A stretch of DNA of 64,000 nucleotides, taken from Philonthus cognatus (Eukaryota; Arthropoda; Insecta; Coleoptera; Staphylinidae). The stretch spans positions 10,012,424 to 10,076,423 of the forward strand of contig OW052249.1 in NCBI GenBank assembly GCA_932526585.2. The letters are read 5' to 3'. The notes below the pieces were generated by a model, which ran no database searches, had not been told where the DNA came from, and saw only the letters and a program-made list of their open reading frames with translations. This document shows, piece after piece, positions 33,588 through 44,628 of the stretch; the first letter of the stretch is position 1, and each line of letters begins with the position of its first letter. A program made the translations under genes and the position numbers.

Positions 33588-34790
33588 GGGCTTTTCTAAA
33601 CTCGAAATTTTACTTCATGCGCCACACGTATAAAACACTGATTTAAAGTGAAGTTAAAAATGCACTGAAAACCAACCCAACTTCGATATTTTTTCAAAAT
33701 TAGATGTGTTCTTTCCTATCCATGCTGTAAATCTTCAGATTTTCGTTGTTTTCTTGTGAAAAAAACTTGGGAATCGAAGTTTTTTTAATCAGTCCTTCGG
33801 TCTCCGAAGACCGTGATTGGTCCTTCGAGCTGTAACCTTTGTAAAATGGTAATAAACTTAGTAAAGTGATTCTTCAATTTGAAACTTCTAAGAACGAGTG
33901 TTGTCCACTCCCAGACTAAGCATGAAGTAAAATTTCGAGTTTAGAAAAGCCCCGCGTAGAAAATTTTTACGGGGCTTTTCTAAACTCAAAATTTTACTTC
34001 ATGCGGCACGCGTATAAAACACTGATTTACAGTAAAGTTAAAATATATAACGTTTAGATGTGATGATCAATATTTACCGAGATGTAAACGTCAGATACGT
34101 TTTAAAAAATTCTATTGACCTAAAATTGTACACGTAGACATAATTTCGACTTTATTTTACAAATGTCGTATTAATTATTATAACATTTTAAATAATTTCA
34201 TAAATATCAAATAAATTTTCCTATCAAAACCACCCCAAGTCGGACAAAAGATAACGCTACGCGCCGGCTGAAAACAAATGGACTTCTTACTACCTGCTAA
34301 TATCGGGTTGACATTGACATAAAAAAATGCGGTTGGTGTTCATAATGGATTATCCCCTGAGTGCTCGGTCTCTTTCCCCCTTACCCTCCAACATTTTAGG
34401 AAAGAGATAGAAACCGGAAGATTTTAGATATTTTCGTGTCGTCGCGTCAGCGGCAGTGCCGGTAGCCGCAAGGTTATATAATGATTATAATTTTGTTGAG
34501 GGTATTCAAGTTCGATTTTCATTGCTCAGCAAAAGAGCGATGAATACACTATAACATATTTTTTTCTCTACACAATTGTTTAATTAATTTAAAACCAATT
34601 TTAACTAACTGAAAACTGAAACTTGAAAAAATTGTGCCATTCGCATATCAAGACATAGGGTTATGAAATTAAATTGATATACCATAAATTTAATTTCATA
34701 ACAAGACTTTATTCTATTTATTATGTGTGTGTGCCATATACGCAAAATGTACCGCTACGTACAGGGTGGCCCAAATTGGATGTTACTATA
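33588..34790. repeat. Tandem duplication, copy B
   Basis: Nearly identical to copy A, with a hairpin at 33893-34040 and about 36 extra bases at 34208-34243 (aaataaattttcctatcaaa...). Identity is high enough to suggest a recent unequal exchange. Copy B ends in the TIR that continues into the hAT-invaded element. Confidence 0.88.
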
Positions 34791-36759
34791 GAGCAGGTAT
34801 GGGCAACCTTTGACATGTTGAGAGCCAAACTTTAGCGTGCAAATACGTTCGCGGGCCGCGTTTAAAAGTACTTAGTGCATTTTAAAGTAGTTATAATATT
34901 TTTTGCGATAGATATTAGACATGAAATAATACGACAATGTTATTATAGTACAATTTAATAAAATAACAGAATGAAATTTAAAAAAATGGTACATTATAAT
35001 TAAATCGTTAAATTTGCAATTGTTACAAACTACGAAAGTTAAATACACCGAAATCAATGAGACACTTGAGCTTGAATTTGGGAAACTAATCCATCGATAT
35101 TTGGATTAATTCCACTGACACAAAGACGTAAAGAATTTTACAAATTATCGTCAGTCAGTCTTGTACGATGTGTTGATTTATTAACTTTCATCAATGAAAA
35201 GAACTGTTCGCATTTATAAGTACTGCCAAACGCACAAATCAATCTTCTTGCGAATTTTCTAAGCTGCGGAAAATTGTCTTCTAGGTATTTTTTTGTAGAA
35301 ATCGCTCAACTCTACATCTTCAAATTTGGATTTTAGGAGTGAGTTTTCTTGAATCTCGATCAACTCCATTTGTAAGTGTATTGGAGCATTTTGTACAATA
35401 TATGTTGTAGGAGTAGCAATTAAACTGAAATAGCCTTTCATGTTTTTGAAGTCGCAAAATCTGTTCGAAAATTGTTCCGACAGTAACTTGAGTTCTTCAG
35501 CATATTGAGCATAAGCAATATTTTCATATGCAGAGAGCGTGTTGAAATGGTAACTGTTACCAGACAGCATCTTGTGGGAGTAAGCGTAGTTTGATGTGAA
35601 ACGCTTTTAAATGGCTGTACAAATCATTTACTAACTGTCCTTGTTTTTGAAGTTTCAAATTTAAATCATTCAAATAGCCTGGAAGATCGACCAGAAATGC
35701 TAAGTCACATATCCATTTTGGGTCACTTAATTCAGATAGTGGTTTATATTTTATTTTCATAAAGTCTGCTATCTCATTTCTAAGCTCGTAAAACCGTTTC
35801 AACATTTTTCCTTTGCTCAGCCATCTGACTTCACAATAATATATTACGTCGTTATATTCAGCTGATATTTCATCCAAAAACGCCTTGAACTGACGATGGT
35901 TAAGCCCTCGGGATCGAATAAAGTTGATGGTTTTTACTACCACATTCATAACATTCTGGAGTCGAATGGACTTAGAACACAAGTTCTGTTGGTGGATAAT
36001 GCAATGAAGGACTATCAAATCATCTTTTTGCACATTTAATTCTGTTGCTTTTTCATTCAAAATTCCGATGAAACCTTTACGTAAGCCGACCATAGAAGGT
36101 GCACCATCAGTGCATACTCCAATTAATTTTGACCATGGCAAGCCAAAACTTGTGAATACCTTTTGAACTTCAATAAAAATATCCTCTCCTGTAGTGGTTC
36201 CTTTTAGCGGCTGTAAAGCAAGCAATTCCTCAGTAACAGTGAACCCCTTATCAACACCTCGAATAAATATAGCCAGTTGAGCTGTGTCAGACAAATCGGT
36301 GCTCTCGTCTAATGCTATGGAAAATGAATGAAAACCAGCCATACGGTCAGTCAATGTTGTTTTTATATCATTAGCCATCATTTCTATACGTCGAACAACA
36401 GTTCGTCTTGACAAATGAATTTTTTCAAATTCTTTTTTCTTTTCAGGACACATAATTCCGCAAACTTCTAACATACACTCCTTGATAAATTCTCCTTCGG
36501 CAAATGGTTTTAATGCCTTTGCCAATTTTGAGCTAACTATAAAACTAGCTTTCACAACATTATCAAGTTGTGTTCTTTGTTTGAGAAACATTTGTTGCTG
36601 TTTTTCCAAATTTGCGGTAAGCTTCTGGATTTTGTCTGTTCTTAATTGTCCTGTCAGTGAGTGCAGCGTAGCATGCTTAGTTGAGTAATGCCTCTTTATA
36701 TTGAATTCTTTCATTACTGAAATGGATGCATTACACAGCAAACAAATAGGCTTACCATT

Positions 36760-38196
36760 GTGCAAGATAAAAAAAGACCAATCAGACCAGTAGTATCTTA
36801 TACTAATGCACCATGTGAATTAATAGCAAAAAAACTCAACTGCATTCTGATTAAATACTTGGAATTTAAACCTAAATTTTCAATAAAAAACAGCACGGAA
36901 CTTGTTAATAATATCAAAGATATTAAATTACCACCTAATTCAAAATTCGTGTCATTTGATGTAACAAATCTATTCACAAACGTCCCTCCAATAGAAGTAA
37001 AACAACTAATAAAAAAACAACTTATTTCAAAGAACGTAAATCCAGTAATAACAAATGAAATATTATCCCTGTTAGATATTTGCATTCATCAAAATTATTT
37101 ACAATTTGAGGAACAGACCTACTCTCAACCAGATGGTCTAGCAATGGGAACCCCCCTAAGCCCTTTAATGGCAGAAATTTTTATGGATAGCATAGAAAAG
37201 AAAATATGCAAATTGCCTCAATTTACAAATTGCCTCTATTGGTGGAGATATGTTGACTATGTTTTAGTTGCATTCACTGGCACGGATAGAATTTTAAATA
37301 GCTTTTTAAAGGAAATAAACCTTCAACACAATAAAATTAAATTTACTATAGAAACCGAAATACACAACACAATAAATTTTCTAGATCTAACCATAACAAA
37401 AAACAATAATAAACACGATTTCTCAATTTATCATAAACCAACGCACACGGATACGACAATAAATAATAATTCTTTTCACCCTATTCAACATAAATTATCT
37501 GCTTATCGATCCATGATTCACCGAGCATTTTCAATACCAATGAAAAAACAAAATTTTGAAAAAGAAATCAACATAATTAAATACATTGCGGTTAGAAATA
37601 ATTTTAAATTAGAAACAATAAACAAATTAATCATTAACAAAGAAAAAGAAATAATTAATAAATTAATATTCCCCAGAACGAAATGCAAGGATGAAAATTA
37701 TGGATCAATAACATATAATGGCTATTTGAGCCAAAAAATCAGTAATTATTTAAGAAAATTAAAAATAAATGTCGCATTTAAATCTACCAACACTTTATCA
37801 AAAATCATAAAAAACAATAAGGATAAAACAAAAAAGGGTCAACGCTGTGGGGTTTATTTGCTTAATTGCGCTGATTGCCCAAAGTTTTATATAGGCCAAA
37901 CTGGAAGAGCATTCGATGATAGAATAAACGAACATCAAAAAGCATTTATTCATCAGAAAAACACGTCTACATATTCAAACCACCTGATTGAAGAAAACCA
38001 CCACTTTGACAACAATTTTAAAATCCTCCACATTTCCAACAAAGGACGGAAACTAAATTTATTGGAAAATGTAGAAATAAATAAAAATATTCATTCAGGA
38101 AATTTGTTGAACGACCAACTAGAACTCTCCAACTCCCCCCTACTGAAGTTAAAGAAAAATACACCCTCCACCCACACTTCTGAAATCGGTATATAA
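36760..38196 (+). CDS. Penelope-like RT plus GIY-YIG endonuclease (RT site mutated)
   Basis: Penelope elements use an RT related to telomerase together with a GIY-YIG nuclease. The frame enters at RT motif 2 (RPIRPVVSYTNAPCELIA). It continues through SFDVTNLFTNVPP and GLAMGTPLSPLMAEIFM, then YWWRYVDYVLVAF (~37250). The usual YVDD is YVDY here, losing the second catalytic Asp. The thumb region carries NFLDLTI and IYHKPTHTDTT. The C-terminal GIY-YIG domain reads CGVYLLNCADCPKFYIGQTG then RINEHQ. The 478-codon frame is open, but the first codons are hAT sequence, the N-terminal RT part is missing and the catalytic change makes RT activity unlikely. Confidence 0.92.
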   Translation: MQDKKRPIRPVVSYTNAPCELIAKKLNCILIKYLEFKPKFSIKNSTELVNNIKDIKLPPNSKFVSFDVTNLFTNVPPIEVKQLIKKQLISKNVNPVITNEILSLLDICIHQNYLQFEEQTYSQPDGLAMGTPLSPLMAEIFMDSIEKKICKLPQFTNCLYWWRYVDYVLVAFTGTDRILNSFLKEINLQHNKIKFTIETEIHNTINFLDLTITKNNNKHDFSIYHKPTHTDTTINNNSFHPIQHKLSAYRSMIHRAFSIPMKKQNFEKEINIIKYIAVRNNFKLETINKLIINKEKEIINKLIFPRTKCKDENYGSITYNGYLSQKISNYLRKLKINVAFKSTNTLSKIIKNNKDKTKKGQRCGVYLLNCADCPKFYIGQTGRAFDDRINEHQKAFIHQKNTSTYSNHLIEENHHFDNNFKILHISNKGRKLNLLENVEINKNIHSGNLLNDQLELSNSPLLKLKKNTPSTHTSEIGI

Positions 38197-38329
38197 TGTA
38201 AATAAGTTTGTAAAAATGTTTGTATTATATTTCTTCACCTGAAGAAGCTACAGTGTAGCGAAACAATTGTAGTGAATAAAATAAAAAGTTGAAAATTATC
38301 AATAGTTTACTATTATTATTATATTAAGT
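36778..38329 (+). mobile_element. Penelope-like element, 5'-truncated, inside the hAT transposase
   Basis: It is flanked by aaaaaaaga on both sides (36769-36777 and 38330-38338), a likely 9-bp duplication of hAT coding sequence. It contains RT and GIY-YIG domains and a short 3' region with a hammerhead-like motif. Confidence 0.85.
38239..38264 (+). ncRNA. Hammerhead-ribozyme-like motif at the Penelope 3' end
   Basis: The sequence has ctgaaga, a gctac-agt-gtagc stem and gaaac. Hammerhead cores read CUGANGA, stem II, GAAA, and Penelope-like elements are known to carry them. One extra A between CUGAAGA and the stem departs from the consensus, so activity is doubtful. Confidence 0.4.
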
Positions 38330-39083
38330 AAAAAAAGAATTCTTCAGTCCATTTTTCTTGAAAATGGCGACCCTCTGTATCTACTTTTCGTTTCTTTCCA
38401 CCAGACATCATTTTTGTTTACATTTCGTTCAATAAACTTAATAACAAACTATAGTTAGTAACCACTCAAAATGCACACAAAGTACCAAAGCAAGTTGACG
38501 GCTCGAGCAGTTCGCTAGGATATCGCTTGTCCAAGTTATCACCTCGGTAGCTCAAATAGAACTGAACTAACGTTCGGGCCATCCACCCGCTTATATAGGC
38601 AAAATGAACGAATAATCTGGAATAAACTAGTTTAGAATAATTGAGAAGCAATAAATCTTTTGATGTGTCGCCCGTGAGGCGGCAAACCTCAAAGAATTTG
38701 AATTTGATGTTTGCCGCCTCACTGTCACTCCCGTGGGTATAAGTACCTAATATAATATTTTTTTAATTGGGTTTTTTCAAAATGTCTCGCGGGCCGGATC
38801 ATATTTTACAGCGGGCCGGATTCGGCCCGCGGGCCGGGGGTTGCCCATATGTGCTATAGAGAATCTCGGTTATTAGAAGAGATGGCGCATCCTCCAGCTC
38901 TTTTTTCGAGACAAATTTAATGCCGAAAACAGAAATTTGCTATCGTCTGTTGTATTCAAGTTATAGCCAAACAATCAATATTTTCCATATTCGATTTTTA
39001 TTAATATCTCAGTCATTTATTATTTTATAAAGATAAGAATTGTATGTTCTTGTACTTTTTCGAGAAGAATCGAATGCAATTTA

Positions 39084-39821
39084 TTTATTTATTTATTTAA
39101 ATACTTGTACATAGACACAGTAAAAGTGTTTTACAATTGTCAATAATATAATAAGAACCAGTTTAGCTAAAATAACATTTAGGGCTTAAAAAATAATAAC
39201 TTAAATAAAATATACCAACATGACAGAAAACAGAACATTAAATTAGTTGGTTAAAAATTCAGTTATTGAATAATATGCCTTCTTTACTAGCATTTCTTTT
39301 AGTTTATTTTTAAAATCTTTTAAAGCAGTAATCTGTTTAATATTTGTCGGTAGATTATTGAATAATGTCACACACATATAATACGGGCTTTTCTCATACA
39401 GAGATGTGGAATGGGATGGTACAGACAAATCGTTCCGGTAGCGAGTTTCTGCAGATTTGTTATAAACTGAATTTGAGGCAAACTTAGCTTTGTTCATAAA
39501 AACGTACAGACAACATTTATAAATATAAAGCGAATATACCGTCATTATTTCCAGTTCGACAAAAAAAGTGCGACAACTGTCTCTATACTTGGCGTGCATA
39601 ATTCTTCTGATAATCATCTTCTGAAGAGTAAATAGTCTAAGTGAGTGACTTGATTGACCCCAGAAGATGATACCATAAGACAAATGGCTATGGACATGAG
39701 CGTAGTAGAAAGCAATGAGTGATGGGTGGTTTACCGAGCTTCTTATTGACAGAATCGCAAAGCCGCTTGATCTTAGTTTTGTACATATGTTGTCTATATT
39801 ACAGATTATTTCTATCTTCAT
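39084..39821 (-). pseudogene. Non-LTR retrotransposon, RT C-terminal fragment
   Basis: The minus-strand frame encodes the end of an RT: FYYAHVHSHLSYGIIFWGQS, LFTLQKMIIRRIMHAKYRDS, then ALKDFKNKLKEML before the stop. The 3' end has an AAAT-type tail (tttatttatttatttatt on the plus strand at 39084-39102), typical of CR1/L2-like elements. It is inserted in the left arm of the TIR element. It is a 5'-truncated fragment of about 0.7 kb whose frame is open for 192 codons. It is related in type to the element at 60.8-64 kb. Confidence 0.85.
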
Positions 39822-39857
39822 TAATAAAAGAGATACAGCCCAAAGTTATATTTTAGA

Positions 39858-39990
39858 AAATTTCGAGTTTAGAAAAGCCCCGCGTAGAAAATTTCTCGAA
39901 GGTCGCACAGCGACCCGAGACAAATTTTCACGGGGCTTCTCTAACCTCGAAATTTTACTTTATGCGCCACGCGTATAAAACATTGATTTA
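39858..39990. repeat. Palindromic hairpin repeat, left end missing
   Basis: atttcgagtttagaaaagcc, centre ggtcgcacagcgacccgaga, then ggcttctctaacctcgaaat and tatgcgccacgcgtataaaa. The outer left part is absent where it joins the TIR-element arm. Confidence 0.8.
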
Positions 39991-40019
39991 ACGTGAAGGT
40001 TAAAAATACACAAACAAAA

Positions 40020-40322
40020 TGTTCATGCTCATCCTCACGATTCATTCGAATCATTTTTGATGATTCAAATCCTTTTGTAAGTATTCGAATATTTTTGTAA
40101 GTAATCGAATCCTTTTGCAAGTATTCGAAACCTTTTATAAATATTCGAGTTCTTTTATAAAGATTCGAATCACCCGCATTTGGATTCGGATACGAATCCT
40201 CTTTAAAAAAATGTAAAGAATCCGGATCACGAATCCAGTTTAGCTGCAGTATTCGAATACCTCTTTTGAATCCTCTAAAAGGATTCGAATCCTGAATAAT
40301 CCGAATCCTGCCCAGCTCTGGT
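40020..40322. mobile_element. hAT-like end with 20-bp tandem repeats
   Basis: Read on the minus strand it starts cagagctgggcaggattcgg, a hAT-like terminus. Further in, ttcgaatccttttgtaagta and variants repeat five times at 20-bp spacing (~40070-40170), followed by gattcgaatc words in both orientations. No left terminus was found. Confidence 0.6.
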
Positions 40323-40520
40323 TTGTACACATTACCGCAAACACACGTTTCACCCCAGGGTGTTGGACTACCAACGTTGGTAGAGTACATCTTATACAGG
40401 TGACCTCAAGTAAGTTCGCATGAGCCAACTGGCTCCAACTGTGACGTAAATGGGAGTGTAAAATATGTCCGCCTGGATATAATAATAAAAATAATCCGTG
40501 GCAATAATAATGTACAGTTA
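40323..40520 (-). other. Exon-like segment, unidentified
   Basis: Above-average GC with an open minus-strand frame containing MYSTNVGSPTPWGETCVCGN. It could be a host exon or a mobile-element remnant. I do not recognise it. Confidence 0.2.
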
Positions 40521-40825
40521 CTCTCACTGATTTAATTGCAAATTAATTATGCACTTCGTGTAACAGGTAGGGTCTTGTTAATATTAATGTTAAAAGTGTT
40601 AAATAATCATACAATACGTTTTAGGTTAGGATTGAAGATTGTATTAGACGAAAATGTATTCGTAATAATAATATTTATTAACAATGTAAATTATTTTTAA
40701 ATGAGTTGCATAATTAGTAATTTGCATGGAGTTTAAAGCCTCTATAATCTGAACAGCCAGAAATTCATACTAACAAAGCCTAAAATCAATGGTCCGAACA
40801 AAACTATAATTTTAATAAATTCTGT

Positions 40826-41048
40826 TTAACGATGAAGAACCTGTAAAATGTTTTGCAATGTGCTTAAGATGGACTTGTGAGAATAATTTAGCCTCTCAAC
40901 ATGCAGGCCCGGATATAAGGTGAGAACCGCTCCATTAGTAGCAAAGGCTTGGCCTTGTCTTGGTGTTCCAACTGTTGTATCCGGGCCTGTCAATATGTAA
41001 CACTGCTCCACACAGTACATGTTCTTTTGAGTGTCCTCTTTGATTGTA
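40826..41048 (-). other. Exon-like segment, unidentified
   Basis: The minus-strand frame reads NMYCVEQCYILTGPDTTVG, TPRQGQAFATNGAVLTLYPG and HVERLNYSHK, and ends at 40826. It is interrupted on its N-terminal side by the MITE at 41049. Composition and periodicity look coding. The family is unknown to me. It might be part of one gene with the segment at 40.3-40.5 kb. Confidence 0.3.
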
Positions 41049-42025
41049 CAGGGTGGTGCATTTTGGAAGTGCCACATATGGAAAACTTTTTTATTTGAAG
41101 AGATATTGCAAAACCGTTTTCGCGAACCAATTTTTTGTGTTTTAATCAATGATGAAAAGAAAATTGATCTATCTCTAACCGTTTCCGCTCTATAACTAGA
41201 AGTTGATAAAATGTTAATGCAATTCATTTGTTTTAAAAGTTATAACTAAACTGTAAACATTTTCTCATGGCAACATTTTACGCCCATTAAAATGACGTAC
41301 GTGTTTTGTTTCAAGGGCGTTTCGTTTTTGTTTTCCTATACCAAATTCACTATTTTCATATTTAGTTATGCACATAATCGAACAGCATTTTTGATGCCGA
41401 TTTCAACGATGTGCCACTTGTGTACCTTTGTGAAAAAAAATATTTTTTGTTATGTACGACAAGCAAAGTAGCAGTTTATGTCAATCAAAAGTGCTTATTT
41501 ATATAACAAAATATGCTACATTGATAATAGTCATATTTTTAAACAAATTGCAAGCATCACCTAGTAACGAAATTGTTTAGGGGTTGTCGTGGCAACTTTG
41601 CCAATGACTTTTTTTGACAAAAGTAGGCATGTGGCACATCATTGAAATCAGGGCTAAAAAAGCTGTTTAATGATGTGCATATCTTCATATGCGCCCATAA
41701 GAAAAATGTTATTTTGATATAAGAAAACAATAATAAAACGTCCTTAAAATAAAACAGGTGCGTCATTTTAATGGGCGCAAAAAGTTGCCATAAGAAAGTT
41801 TTTACAGTTCGTTATAACTCTAAAAACAACTGAGTTACAGTAATTTCATAACAACGACATTTTATCAACTTCTGGTTATAGAGCGAAAACGGTAGATAAA
41901 TCAATTTTCTTTTCACCATTAAGTAAAACACGAAAAAGTGACTCTGGCTCGCGAAAACGATAATTAAATATCTCTTCAAATAAAAAAGTTTTCCATATGT
42001 GGCACCTCCAAAATGCACCACCCTG
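41049..42025. mobile_element. Mariner-type MITE with ~270 bp inverted arms
   Basis: TA flanks ends cagggtggtgcattttggaa / ...aaaatgcaccaccctg. The arms share ccacatatggaaaac, gataaaatgt and tggcaacattttacgccc. The centre (41380-41690) holds another MITE with ends gaacagcatttttgatgcc / aaaaaagctgtttaatg, related to 20966-21265. The right TA (42026-42027) is also the TA of the next element. Confidence 0.85.
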
Positions 42026-42389
42026 TACAGGGTGGCCCAAATTGGATGTTACTATAGAGAATCTCGGTTATTAGAAGAGATGGCGCATCCTTGAGCTCTT
42101 TTTTCGAGACAAACTCAATGCCGAAAACAGAAATTAGATATCGTCTTTTGTTTTCAAGTTATAGCCAAAAATTCAATATATTCCATTTTCGATTTTTAAT
42201 AATATCTCAGTCATTAATTATTTCATCAAGATAAGAATTGTATGTTCTAAAGGTACTTTTTCGAGGAGAGTTGAATGCAATTTACAGCTTATTTTTATCT
42301 TCATTAATAAAAGAGATACATCCCAAAGTTATATTTTTTTAAATATGTTGTGCTATTAAAAAAAATGTTTTTTCCCTTTTCATTGATAT

Positions 42390-44628
42390 ACCGGGTGGTG
42401 CATCGGACGACGCACCATAGGGATTTCAATGTATTTTTTTAAAATCTCATTTATTTACTTCCCACGTCATTTTATCAAAAAATCATAAGATAGGTTTTTT
42501 GTGGGGATCAAAAAACTGAGTCTAATACACCCATTTAAAATATTTATTTATTATCTAAATTCGAGATACACATTATTTTAAAATTACAATTTAAAAAAAA
42601 TAAATATACCGTGCCTTGGAAAAATAATAACGTCGCGCTTACAACTGACATTTTTAATTATCTCTATTGACATCAAATAGTAAAAGTAATATTACCTACT
42701 GTGTTAAAAGAACTTTTAAAATCAAATTATGTATTCAATTGACGAACAAATAGAAATGGTGAAATGGTTTTACGGAGGAAACAGTTCTCGAAAAGTAAGT
42801 GCAATGTTTAGTGTAAAATACCCAGATCGAAATATTCCTGATCACACAACAGTTAGTAGATTTGTTAAATAGTTTGAAAATACTGGTACACTAATTGATC
42901 ATTGCAAATGTCATAAAGAAATTGGACGTCCTCAAGTAGAAAATGAGAGTGTTTTTAATGTTGTGGCCACTACGATAGAAAATCCAACATTGAGTTTAAG
43001 ACAAATATCTGCAAACGTTGGCGTACACCACTCCACAGTTTTGCGTATTTTGAAAGCAAACAAGTTTCACTCCTACAAATACAAGTGTCACCAAGAACTT
43101 CTCGAAAAAGATATGTTTTAAAGAAGTGCGTTTTGCTACGAAATAATGGAAAAGGTAAACGATGATCGTGACTTTCTTAAAAATATTTGTTTTACGGATG
43201 AATGCACATTTACTCTGCATAACGAACCCAATGTGCAAAATGTTAGAATGTGGGCTACACAAAATCCATATAAAGTGATTAACACAAAAACACAGTATCC
43301 TGTAAAAGTCAACGTTTGGGCTGGAATTTTAGGACAACAAATTATAGGACCATTTTTTATCGATGGAAACTTGACAGGAGAAAGTTTTTTGGAATTGTTA
43401 ATTGAAAAAATAGCGCCAGCAATAACTGAAGTGGCTCAAGAAGACCAACAAATATGGTTTCAAATAGATGACTGCCCTGCGCACAACAGCCGCATTGTGC
43501 GTGAATTTTTAAACGACAGTTTTAATCGAAAAATAATTGGACCTAATTACGATATTCAGTGGCCTCCTCGTTCGCCTGACCTTTCTCCTAACGACTATTA
43601 TCTATGGGGACACTTAAAATCCAACATTTATAATGGAGTACCATTCAATAATGTGGAGGATCTTAAAAATGCCATTTGTGCCGAGTGTGGAAAAATAACT
43701 CGCTATCAGTTAGCAAATGTTAGACGTGAATTTTATAATCGATTGGGATATTGCCAAGCTGCCGAAGGAAATGTATTCGAACACTTGATATAGTTTTTTT
43801 TATTCTTTCTTGTTTTGGCTTCGGAATCTAGTTTATAGTTATTTTTTATTTTGGTGTTAATTAAACGATTATTCAGTTTTTAATATTACATAATGAGTTT
43901 TATTAATTGTCTTTAAAAACTATAAAATAAAACTATCAAGAAATATTTTTGTATACTCTACATAAAAACTGTTATTGATTTTACGATAAAAGCACATGGG
44001 GAGTAAATAATTGAGATTTAAATAAATGCATGGTCCTTTATACCTATCCTTCCCATGCTATTTTATCAAAAAATCATGTTACCTATTATAAATATTTATT
44101 TACTAAATGTAGGATATACATTAGTTTTAAATAATAATGTCTTGCGCTTACATTTATAATTCATTGCGCAAATGATAATTACGAGTAATTAAGCTGTATT
44201 CTTGTAATCTATTTCCACACTTATTTTTACTTACAATGACCATCAGTTCTATTAAGTCGGTTTTAGGTATTTAACCGTAAATTGGCACTTTCTTGCCGAG
44301 AACTGTTTCACCCGTAAAACCATTTATAATTTTTCGTTACGTATTCAATACGTAGATTTTAAGAGTACTTTTAATAGGTGTAACAGCGACATTATTTTTG
44401 CAAGGCACGACATATTTATATTTTTAAACTAATGATTTCAAAATAATTTATATCTTGAAAAAAGATACATTTAAAATATCTCAAGTGGGTGTATTAGACT
44501 CAGTTTTTTGATCCCCGCAAAAAACCTATCTTATGATTTTTTGATAAAATGACGTGGGAAGTAAATAAATGAGAATTTAAAAAAATACATTGAAATCCCT
44601 ATGGTGCGTCGTCCGATGCACCACCCGG
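42390..44628. mobile_element. DD41D mariner-type transposon with ~250 bp TIRs
   Basis: TA flanks ccgggtggtgcatcggacga and its reverse complement ending at 44628. The arms run to about 42650 and 44370 (for example cccacgtcattttatcaaaa, gatcaaaaaactgagtctaa). It carries one plus-strand transposase. Confidence 0.9.
42729..43793 (+). pseudogene. DD41D transposase with two in-frame stops
   Basis: From MYSIDEQIEMVKWFYGGNSS the frame runs for 355 codons with no shift. The parts are an N-terminal HTH (HTTVSRFVK), a second HTH (LSLRQISANVGVHHSTVLRI) and the catalytic core, comprising ICFTDECTFTLH, FQIDDCPAHNSRIV and WPPRSPDLSPNDYYLWGHLK. There are 41 residues between the last two Asp. The end is NVFEHLI. 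TAG at ~42869 and TAA at ~43120 interrupt it. Only point mutations separate this gene from an open frame, so it decayed recently. Confidence 0.9.

Larger units (their letters stand above)
35105..38411 (-). pseudogene. hAT transposase (BED finger, GTF2IRD2/ZBED-like), split and shifted
   Basis: The N-terminus MMSGGKKRKVDTEG through EKWTEEFFF lies at 38332-38411. The gene resumes at 36768 with LHNGKPICLLCNASISV and RHYSTKH, completing a BED finger (CxxC...HxxxxH). The RNase H-like core follows: SFSIALDESTDLSD (first Asp), GVCTDGAPSMVGLRKG (second Asp), VLHCIIHQQNLCSK and CEVRWLSKGKMLKRF. Frame changes occur near 35560 and near 35265, after which the C-terminal dimerisation motif CEQFFSLMKVNKSTHRTRLT is still readable. 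Between the two parts lies a 1.55 kb Penelope insertion. The gene is dead but was close to full length. Confidence 0.9.
34794..38853. mobile_element. hAT transposon with perfect 8-bp duplication
   Basis: The ends are caggtatgggcaacc and ...ggttgcccatatgtg, with gcgggccg-rich subterminal repeats. The target CTATAGAG is duplicated exactly at 34786-34793 and 38854-38861. It encodes a BED-finger transposase on the minus strand and is interrupted by a Penelope-like element. Confidence 0.93.
34762..39860. mobile_element. Left arm of a TIR element (CAGGGTGGCCCAAATTGG), invaded twice
   Basis: It starts after TA at 34762 and is cut by a hAT (34794-38853). It resumes at 38854 (ctatagagaatctcggttat, agagatggcgcatcc), is cut again by a non-LTR fragment (39084-39802), and ends near 39860. 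The same arm occurs intact at 42028-42387. Confidence 0.75.

Noticed and set aside
36482..37085. Frames antisense to the hAT and Penelope genes
   Set aside because: They are shadows of recognised coding regions.
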